Source: Escarpia spicata (lineage: Eukaryota > Annelida > Polychaeta > Sabellida > Siboglinidae). From it: a DNA stretch of 64,000 nt. The DNA is taken from assembly GCA_963995525.1 (NCBI GenBank), contig OZ023209.1:15907908-15971907 (forward strand), given 5' to 3'. The notes under the pieces are model-generated. The model was not told the DNA's origin and made no database searches. It saw only the letters and a program-made list of their open reading frames with translations. The position numbers and the translations under genes were made by a program. Positions within the stretch are counted from its first letter, which is position 1; each line of letters opens with the position of its first letter. Below, piece by piece: positions 50,275-62,000 of this stretch.

Positions 50275-53200
50275 TTAGGTGTAACATGCATGGTAAAATA
50301 TCATGACATAAACAGTAGTTACATTTATATCAGCACCCATATTTATTTTCACAGTTATACATTACATGTACTTACAATTACAGCCCCGGCAAATCGAAAC
50401 TCAAACAAGGAATAAACACATCTAAAAAACAAATGATGTATAAAAATGTAACAATGTTTATGTAACATGTAATGTTTATTGTTACTCCAATGACAATGCC
50501 AATTTCTATTTCGCCAATGACAGTAATAGTATCATCAGTCGGCTGAGGAGGGCTAGGTCTAGCCGGCCTTTGGCTAGGTGTAGCCGTAGGTGTAGCCGTA
50601 GGGCTAACATGCTCGCCTGGCTCGCTAACAACAGTAATGACTTCATCGGCACGACGTACATCGGCAGTTACTGTAAAAGTAGTTGCACTAGTGACAGCAT
50701 CGGTGCCAGTGTTGCCGTTCTAAAAAACTGAGTTATCGTGTTTATTTTACTAACCTTCGCCTTCGGTGGCGGCATCGCAGATGCGTCAGAGTGAATAATA
50801 GGAATTGTTTATCGGTAACCATGTGCTTTGTTAATGTAGCCTCGTTGTGAATGTAGCCTCGGTTTTAAATCTGATCATCCCCGGGAGTCACTCCCATGAT
50901 AGAGTCAAAATGTTAATAATATACAGGTATATAAAAAACATTTTCGATATTTTAGTATGTGATGTAAACCCCTGACATGTCTAATTTATCTGGATTCTTG
51001 TCCCTTTAATACACATAAAAAGTGTGCATAATTAGTATTTATATTCTGGCACATTATTATTGATGTGTGACACCCCAAAGGAATGAACCAATGACGTCTG
51101 TTGTTTACGGACTGGTTGTTGGAGCATTCATGCATTGCATTGACCTCTCTAGCAGCAAATGAAACCACATGTAACCACGATATATTCTAGTTCTAACACC
51201 CATCCTACAAACTGACAAGACCTTATCATACTAAGATGGGTTATGCCCCATCCTCACAAATTATCCCCCGTCCGTAGTTAACATTGCCCGTCCAGATGAC
51301 GGGTGGACAGGTCTCCAGATAAAGCTATGCTGAGTGCCCTCGGGTCTCCAAAGCAGAACTCGGTTAGCAATTTCATCCTGGTGCAACATTGCCCTGCCAT
51401 AGACATCATTGCCTCACGATGGTGGAAATTCATGGCAGGCTGCCGTCCAGCTCCTGGTTGGTGGTGTGATTGCACCAGGACATATTGCACATTTTAGTCT
51501 GGTGGAGAAGCTGTCAAGTGTTTTCTTGAATGTTTCCGTCAGTGTCAATGATTCACAACCATATATGTTGATTGGTTCAGCCGTGGTCCTAAAGATTGTT
51601 TACAATAATATGAGAAATTTTATTTTTAAGACTTTTAAAATGCAAGATTGAGTTATAGACTTTTTAAAACTCAATCTCTACTCCTGAGTATTTAGCTAAT
51701 ATTATACCATTACAATGACAAAAAGACTCTCATGCTATAAAATACACTGTTTTTCGGAAACAGTATAACAGACTGTTATGTTGGTAACACTGGTAAACAC
51801 ACTGAATGAATACGTACGGTTCTTCATGATACTTGATACTTCTGGATTATTGTGTGTCTTTACGCTGTACTCAATGTGGCCGTTGTCATTTATCTTCATC
51901 TTAAAAAGTAATAATAAAGTTCAAGTTGCAAAGATACAAAGAATATATATTGTAGTACAACTCAAATGATTCCAAGGAATATAGCAGGACCACCTGTAAT
52001 AACAGAAGCTTATATCCACGAGACGGTGGGATACACCAAGTTATTTGCCCCGCACCCTGCAAGGAACCAAGGGGGAAGATATATACATGTTCATTACGGT
52101 AAACAACAGAAGGCAGTAGAATAAAGCCTGGTGACATGTTGACAGATATGACAACTTGCAAGTTAAGATGGAGAGACAGTGTAAAGTGGGATCTCTAAAA
52201 CCGGCCAAGACCAATGCAGAAGACGGAGAGAGATAGAGAAACTGTAAAGAAGGCAGAACAGAGTAGAGTAACATGTGCTCCGTCCTGCTAGAGGATAAGG
52301 GAGAAAGGGAGGAAATACTAGAGAGAGAGCAGGGAGGAGTGGGAAGGTATGTATTGATGTGCTCTTACCAGAATCTTGCCGTCCATTTCCAGTGCGTTGG
52401 AGAAGAGGAGACCGCCATCAGAATAGCTGCGGAAGTTGAAGCTGATGCGCAGCATGTGTCCAGTCGGCCGGTCAAGTCTCAGGTGTGAGTCAAACGTAGG
52501 AAACGTAATTGGAGCCACTGGCTCCATCTGGTGATGAGAAGATGCATCAGCATGTGTCATCTCAAAGGCAATTGACATTTCAAGGTCACAACTGACAATT
52601 CTATCTGGTGTTCTTTTGACTGATTTCACAGTCAAGTTACCTTTTTCCTGTGACATTGTGATCACTATCTGTAAACTTCATCAGACAATATTGATGTTTG
52701 GTGATAGCAATTAAAACGTCAATATGCTAACTGTCGGAATCTAAATGATTTAAATGGAATATGCCATTTTGCGAACCATTCTGAATCAACCACCAGCAAG
52801 TTGTTGTTGACTGTAGTTGCAAATGGTCAGTTTGCATTAACTCGTTTAGGTATACAATCCCCAAAAAGCCTACGCTTTCCCTTCAAATGTGTATGATATT
52901 GTATATATATATATACTGTACACAAACCATTGCACACCACCTAAGTACAATTACTGGGATGCCACACAGTCGAACTTTCACTTTACTCTCACCTCAGTAA
53001 TACAGCCACTTCACTATTAAGGTCACCCCAGGAGAGTCTTGTATCAACTATTTTCATAACAGTAAAGCAAAGGAAATAAGTCCCACTGATCCAGTGACCT
53101 CGCCATTAGTCCCACTGATCCAGTGACCTCGCCATTAGTCCCACCGATCCAGTGACCTTGCCATTAGTCCCACTGATCCAGTGACCTTGCCATTAGTCCC

Positions 53201-55978
53201 ACCGATCCAGTGACCTCGCCTTAGTCCCACCGATCCAGTCACCTCGCCTTAGTCCCACTGATCCAGTCACCTCGCCATTAGTCCCACCAATACAGTCACG
53301 TCGCCATTAGTCCCACTGATCCAGTGACCTCGCCATTAGTCCCACTGATACAGTGACCTCGCCATTAGTCCTATTGATACAGTCACCTTGCCATTAGTCC
53401 CACTGATCCAGTGACTTCGCTATTAGTCCCACCGACTTCAGTGACTTCGCCATTAGTCCCACCGATCCAGTGACCTCGCCATTAGTCCCACCGATCCAGT
53501 CAACTCGCCATTAGTCCCACCAATCCAGTCACCTCGCCATTAGTCCCACCGATACAGTCACATCGCCATTAGTCCCACTGATCCAGTGACCTCGCCATTA
53601 GTCCCACTGATACAGTCACCTTGCCATTAGTCCCACTGATACAGTCACCTTGCCATTAGTCCCACTGATCCAGTCACCTCACCATTAGTTCCACTGATCC
53701 AGTCACCTTGCCATTAGTCCCACTGATCCAGTCACCTTGCAATTAGTCCCACTGATACAGTCACCTTGCCATTAGTCCCACTGATACAGTCACCTTGCCA
53801 TTAGTCCCACTGATACAGTCACCTCGCCATTACTCCCACCGATACAGTCACCTCGCCATTAGTCCCACTGATACAGTCACCTCGCCATTAGTCCCACCGA
53901 TACAGTCACCTCGCCATTAGTCCTACTGATACAGTCACCTCGCCATTAGTCCCACCGATACAGTCACCTCGCCATTAGTCCCACTGCTACAGTCACCTCA
54001 TCCTTTAGTCCCATTGATAAAGTCGCCTCGCCATTACTCCCACCGATAGTCACCTCGCTATTAGTCCTACCGAATGTCACCTCGCCATTAGTTCCATTGA
54101 TACAGTCGCCTCGCCATTAGTCCTACCGATACAGTCACCTCACCATTAGTCCCATTGATACAGTCACCTCGCTATTAGTCCTACCGATACAGTCAACCTC
54201 GCCATTAGTCCCACTGATACAGACGCCTCGCCATTAGTCCTAATGATACAGTCACCTCGCCATTAGTACCATTGATACAGTCACCTCACCATTAGTCCTA
54301 CAGATACAGTCACCTCGCCATTAGTCCTACCGATACAGTCACCTCGCCATTAGTCCCATTGATACAGTCACCTCGCCATTAGTCCTACCGATACAGTCAC
54401 CTTGCCATTAGTCCTACCGATACAGTCACCTCGCTATTAGTCCCATTGATACAGTCACCTCGCTATTAGTCCCATTGATACAGTCACCTCGCTATTAGTC
54501 CCATTGATACAGTCACCTCACCATTAGTCCTACCGATACAGTCACCTCGCCATTAGTCCCATTGATACAGTCACCTCGCTATTAGTCCCATTGATACAGT
54601 CACCTCGCCATTAGTCCTACCGATACAGTCACCTCGCTATTAGTCCCATTGATACAGTCACCTCGCTATTAGTCCCATTGATACAGTCACCTCGCCATTA
54701 GTCCTACCGATACAGTCACCTCGCTATTAGTCCCATTGATACAGTCACCTCGCCATTAGTCCTACCGATACAGTCACCTCGCCATTAGTCCTACCGATAC
54801 AGTCACCTCGCCATTAGTCCCACTGATACAGTCACCTCGCCATTAGTCCTAACGATACAGTCAGCTTGCCATTAGTCCCACTGATACAGTCACCTCACCA
54901 TTAGTCCTAACGATACAGTCACCTCGCCATTAGTCCCACTGATAGTCTCCTCACCATTAGTCCTACTGATACAGTCACCTCACCATTAGTCCTACTGATA
55001 CAGTCACCTCGCCATTAGTCCTACTGATACAGTTACCTCACCATTAGTCCTACTGATACAGTCACCTCTCCATTAGTCCTACTGATACAGTCACCTCACC
55101 ATTAGTCCTACTGATACAGTCACCTCGCCATTAGTCCTACTGATACAGTTACCTCACCATTAGTCCTACTGATACAGTCACCTCTCCATTAGTCCTACTG
55201 ATACAGTCACCTCGCTATTCATGTCACTTTTATCCTGTCCCAAAGGTGACTTTAATAATGAGGTTCTGTAATACATGAACCATAGAGGCGAATGTGCGTT
55301 TAGTGCCTTACATCGCAGGTTCCTAGGCCAATAGAGCCATGCAGTTTGAAGCGGTTGAGGCCCATGCGAGCATCAGAGATGATGTCCATGTAGTTGAACC
55401 AGACATTCTCCATGCAGCCCTTGAAACTGCGGGTCGAGTAGAGTCGCTTGCCTGGCTTCAGGAACGTGTCGAGACCTCCCAGGTGGATCTGTGATGAGGA
55501 CACACAACCACAGTCACGCATGAGTGCATTTGTTAACTTTATCATTGAATGGCCATGGTCATGCATGAGTGCCCTCATATCTCTTAACTTTGTCATCTTA
55601 TTTTATACCTATATATATGTATTTACTTTTAAATCACCTTAACCCATAACCACCATTCATAAAGACTTCTTTGTTTGAAATTGCATTTCCACTCCTTGTT
55701 CTGGTAACTCTTGCGCGGCCATTTTCATGATTTTTCTTAATGACTCTTGTTTGTTGTGCCTCTGGGCTCAGGTTACTGAGGACATAGGCACTGTAGAGGT
55801 TTATTATTGTTATAGCCCATCATGAATCAAGTTTACTTATATTCAAATATGTTGCGTGCAAATAGCGTAAGTAACAATGCATTACAGATAGTTTAATGAA
55901 ACAGTGCACATTTCTGTTTAAAATCAACCAAAGAATTTATCTTAGGTTCGGTAATTTACAAAAGGGTGAGTACTCATG

Positions 55979-56012
<34 letters not shown>

Positions 56013-59000
56013 CCATTTTGCTGGTTTACACAATTACAACTGGGCTCAGTAATCAATAAAAAATTACTGGTTTCACAGATGATTTTGCCAAAACTAAAGG
56101 ACAACAAACTCAACCAGGAACATATATACTATAATTTCTATAGTAAACACATACAGCAATCTTGATATGGAACATAAACCACAGCCACTACAAGGACCAT
56201 ACATATTACAACTGCTACAAGGTACTTACATGGCGGTCAAGATCCAGGGAGAGGAAGTCACCACTGGTCATGTTAGTGATGGTCCTCTGGTCAACAGTGA
56301 AGTTAATGTTGAGTCCACTACGGATGATGTCCACGTCGTGCCACTGGTTGTTGTCCAGCAGACTGCCGGCAGACATTGTTGTGTGTCCCCCCACACTGGC
56401 TGTAGAACCTGTGACGTGGGGTAGAAAGTACAGCATTAACGGCATATATTCAGACACTGTATGTTTTCATTGGGCACCATAAAAGTTTACAAAATGTATG
56501 TTTGTGGACACGGTGGTAACAATTATTTGTCTTTGTTCCTGTGTAACAGGACAGCAATTATAAAGTGATCTTTTATAAAGTATAACTTCTCTCTGATGAC
56601 ATTTCAAAGCCACACAAACAGCATGAGTAGTAAAGTGAGACACCAGGTCTGGGGTAATAGTAATACGTAATAGTAACGATTACAAATATTGAAGTAATAG
56701 TAATAGGTTGAGCAGAAACTAAATGTAACAAAAATAGTAATAGGAAGCAATGTAATAGTAACTGACCTATTACTTTTCTATTACTATTAAACATTTAAAC
56801 AAAATTTCAACTACATAACATTTCCATTTGATAAGGTTGTAGATTCCACTAGTTTCTCCACGTTTTATGGTTGCTCCCCCTTGTCAACTTGAGCATGGCC
56901 CTCGTGAAGTCCCTCTCTTCAGCAGACCCTTTGACGAGGGGACACCCGCTATGTCGGAACAGTTTGTCAATGTACAGACCGTTTCGCCATGTTAATGTCC
57001 CTCTGATGAGGGAACACTTCGTGGATGTGGACATGCAGAATTTGTTTAGAAAATGGCAGATATACAGCTCGGTGTGTGTCAATGATAACACCAAGTACAT
57101 GTGTACCCGTAACAACGAGCTTGTCTTCCTTGCTTGATTACATTCTGTAAAGGCAGAGTGAATGTGGGGGAAGGTATTGTTAATTTTATGCTGTTATCAA
57201 TCATGTTTACAGCCAGTGATACCACAATGGCTTCCCCGTTCATGCCTCTAGCCCTAGCAACTGCGTTAGTTCTGGTACAGAATGACATCCTCAAGGTGCT
57301 AGACCAGCAGTATGGAGTCATCCTGGTTCTACTTGACATGTCGGTTTACAATGAAATTCTGCTCAGCCGATTAGAACAACGCTTCGGAATGGCTGGTTCC
57401 ATGGATGTAATCATATCTAACCGACAGGATCGGTGCTGGGGCCTCTGTTGTTTTCTGCGTACAAAGCACCTTTCGGTGATATCATCAGACACAACCTGGG
57501 CTTCCACCTCTACATGAACGATACCCAGCTATACATCAAATTCAAGATGTCCGAAACCAACAGAATGTTGTCTCTACGCCGAATTGAGCACTGCATCAAC
57601 AACGTCCGCGTGTGGATGGTCGATAATCGACTAAAGATGAATGATAACAAAACGGTCGCACTTGTGTTAGCATCACGAAACAATCAAGCGAAACACAACA
57701 TCACCGTGATCAAAATTGGCGACTGCGACATAACGTCAAGTCCTATTGCCAGAAACATTGGAGTTGTATTCGACTCGGAAATGTTGATGGTCAGTCATGT
57801 AAAACACACGTGCTGCGTAGCCTACTATCATCTGAGGAACATTGCTTCGATCAGATCGTGCCTAACACAGAAAGCAACAGTCCGTTTTATGTACTCTCTT
57901 GCTATATCGATAATTGACTATGCGAACTGTCTGCCATATGACACCCCCAACTGCCTCATCAACAAGCTTTAAAGAGTGCAAAATGCTGCTACTCGGCTGG
58001 TGGTCCGCTGCCACAGATGGGACCATATCACAACCAGTGCTCAAGAAATTGCACTGGCTTCCCGTGAAGCAACGCATTCACTACGCAAATCTGCTACTGA
58101 CGTTTCATGCTCAACACGGACTGGCACCAGCTTACATCACCGACCTACTCCACGAACAAAGAGCTGCTCGGGTGTTGCGTTCAACTACAAACAATGACTT
58201 GTCCGTGCCACCATCTCACAGCCGATACGACAACAGAACTTTCTCGGTATCTGCTCCACGACTGTGGAATTCACTTCCAAGCGAGATGAAGACAACCTGT
58301 TGCCTTGCGACTTCCAAAAGACTTGAAAACCCATCTTTTCAAGGTTGCTTACGCAACTTAGGCGCCACCAGTCAGTTTAGTCAGTTTATAAATTTTTTTA
58401 ATTTTTTATTATCTTGTACATGTTTTTAAACTAATTTTACACACTCTTTACTGATTTATTATCAATATACCTTTAATTTAATTTTAACGATCATCTTTAG
58501 CTGTAACTAAATTTTTTTAATTTGTGTATATATTGTCATTTATTTTAACTCATTTAAAATGATTAATTTTACGTAGCTTATTACTGTTCTGCATATACAA
58601 ATATGTATATATATATATATAATGATGTATTCCAAGCGCCTCCGAATGGATTTATGGCGCTATATAAGTGTTCTTCTTATTATTATTATTATATGCGATA
58701 TAGATATATTTTGTTGTAAATATTTATGATTTTATTATACTTTATAATACTTCCCTAATGATGATGATGATGATGAAGGTACTTGATGTTCTCAAATATT
58801 ATTTCAAATACTTTGGGCATGGGTATCAATAAATAGCAAGTTTGATTTTTTATTCACCTGTCTTGTCTAACTTCTTGAGACCGTGAGTCAAACATTGTAC
58901 TTATTGTATTTATGTATACAGTGCATTATACCATAAAATGTTCTGATGAAAAATTTAATAATAATAATAATTGCTTGAAATGCAATAGTAAGAATTCAGC

Positions 59001-62000
59001 ATGTAATAGTAATAGGAAGGAAACAAAGTATTAGTAATAGATTGCATTGTAATGTAATTGACCCCAGGCCAGTGAGACACAAAAACAGGACTCGTTCATG
59101 TTTATAAATATTCGGACAGCATGTTTGCGAATAATTTTTATGCACCGGCTTTCGGACAGATGGTAATTTAATTAAAAAAAATTTTTTTTTTACAACTGAG
59201 TAAACTGGGGCAATGCGGAGTGTGCAAACTTGTCCAAGCTGAACAATGGCATCAAGGAGACAAACCTGGAATCTCTTCATCGAAAATCCAATGCTATAAC
59301 TAATATGCAAGCATGTTACCACACTGTATGCATGCTGGCATCAAGTAGGTATTCCATAGTTTTAATGCCTGTGTATCCTCATTGGAATATGTCTCCCGAC
59401 ACAGCAAGTATTAAGTGGCACAGGCCTATTCTGCACATGAGACAAAAATAGCTGTCTCGGTGATGTCGTGTCATTGTGATTTAGGCAGAAATCCACATCC
59501 TATGATCTCACCTTTCAACGTCAAGTTTAGTTTCCTTAACAAATGATACAAAACTAGTAAATTAGATGCATTAACGAAATGATACATGAGAAAACAATAG
59601 ACAATAAGTCAAAATGACGTCATTTCTTTAAATTGTTATACATATTTATATGTACCGATTGTTTATGGGTTTCACCTGAAATAAAAATGTATTCATAAAT
59701 TTGATTTCACGAGATGATAAACTCACCGAGATCAATATGGAAGAAGAGTTTCCCGTTGACCAGTTCCAGTACAACGTAGTCGCCCTGGTTGCCATCAGCA
59801 TAGAACATGAGACCGTCCGCCCGTGTCGTGCGGAACCGAAGCTTTAACCTGTTTTCATATGTCTGTACGTACTGGCCCGTCCCACTGACGTCATACGTGA
59901 TGCGACTGTGGCCATCAAAAGTCACGCCCGCCGTATCTGTCACATGACAGAAGCAAGAAAACAAGGTAAAAGGTAAGTTCCTATATAGCATGGTATCCGG
60001 TCCTTACAACTGCTCAAAGCGCGATACACATGACATGTTGTTAGGCAACGGGAAACCAACACATATATGTCAACAGAGATTGCAGTTAGGAAGTGGCATG
60101 TACAGGGATGCTAAGCTATTTAAAATTTGTGTTTTTTTGCAAACAGACTTTATTCACAGGAATCTGTGAGCCAAGTCTTCTTTTTCAATCTCCAGACTCC
60201 TTATACAGCCCCTTATAGGCGTGTGTCCTTACTTGCAGACATATGATACTGCCCCCTCCCAATAAATATTAGCATGGTTTTTGGTGAGTGTCAAGGGCGG
60301 GTGCAAATCGAGGTTTTCTGGGAGGACTAAGGTGTTTTGTTGGCATTGGCGAATGTGAAAGGGGTGTGCAATTGAAGGGCAGACATACAGTTTTCTGCCC
60401 CCCAAATAATAAGTGAATAAGTGGTGTGGCTGCAAAAAAGGTTCAACATCACACAACCCCGTCTTCCGAAATCACGATCCGACAGTGGAGTGGTGCTGAA
60501 GCTCCGACAGCCCCCCGAGAATTTTGTTCCCATGCCACTGATCATACAGCGGTGACCAGGAAGTTTATTATACCGATGGCAGCGCCACCTGGTTCCACAA
60601 TATTATTATTATACCACCACAGAGTTAACACATAATTGGCCCCACGAGAGGGGCTGTTTGTTGTTGAAAAAGTACTCCGAAAACTGTCAGTGGAATCACA
60701 AATAGGAACAGACTGGGTGTCCCAATTTAGGGGGTTTATAAACAAAGTCCCTAAACCCATCAGCTTAGGTCTTTCCCCGAGCTGTATCTCATATAGTGCT
60801 CTTCCAATCAATAAATTTTGCAGATGACTAGTTAACTCACGCTTCTGATCAATTAATCGATTACAATTTTGTGTGATTGACGATCAATCCAATTATATGA
60901 CAAATTGAGCAAAATATATGTGATTATCAAAAGACAAAAAATATATTACCCAACTGACCAGTTTGACCAAACCTATGATCAATTATGGAAATCAAACCGA
61001 TTCTCAACAGTAGTGTTATTGCCCCACTCACCAAAACGACACCCCTCCAGCTCTACCCTCAAGGAGATGAAGTCGTGCCAACGCTGGGGGTTGAACCGCA
61101 CAAAGCGAGCCACCATCGGGTACGCCAAATTGTTCTTCTTTGGGTTGTTGTCATCCGTGTTTCCTTCAAACATCTACAACCCAAGACAGTGCGACAGGTG
61201 AAGAGTTATGTGCAATGCAAGATTAGTCATGGTGTATTCAGTCCTGACATTTATCTCAGTTGTCATAAGTCAATGCTGATGTTGTGTAATTTCGGTAAAG
61301 TCGTGTTATATAACGTGATCACATTTTATTCTAACAAAAATAATTTTCATGAACCACAATGTATAAATATAAGTTGACTGTTATTCGGATAATTCACGCC
61401 CTCAGTGGTAAAAATCATGTTTACATTGTCATCAGAGATGGGGTAATAGTACTCTGTAATCATGGGCAATTTGTTTAGTAATCGTACTCGTTTACATTGA
61501 TAAAAAAAGCCAAGTAATCATACTCGATTACATTGCCAAAGTAATCATAATCATGATTACTTATCATGATTACAATTTTTGTTCATACTTACAATGCAAG
61601 CAGATAGATTAGACAAATAGAAATGGCTATACCAGAAGTGATCCAATAAATGTAATTTAGTAATTGGGCTATTACTTTTCTGTTACAATTGAGCATCTCA
61701 GATGCATAAAAATTCAGTTAGATTTCCCAGGTTAATACCTTCTCTCCCCAGGGAAGCCATTTTTCCTTCTCACTGTAATAGTACAAAGTTATTATAGTGA
61801 CTGAGAAGCACTGCAGTAAATAAGCCTCCCCTACCATGTTGCTTTGTAATACTAGAAGCCATGCCATGCCACCTGTATGGTTTGCACTGTTAGTATGGTG
61901 TGAATTACTGGTCATGGTTCCTAGCTCCTGACTGGCTGGTTAGCTGCTAAATCCCTCTCTATTATATGTAAGGGTAAACCTGTCTAAGTTCACTATTGTA

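Noticed and set aside
61032..61173. [10 protein letters not shown] as a start codon for a shorter isoform
   Set aside because: The ATG follows a good acceptor and the frame continues from exon 1; the discoidin domain needs both exons.
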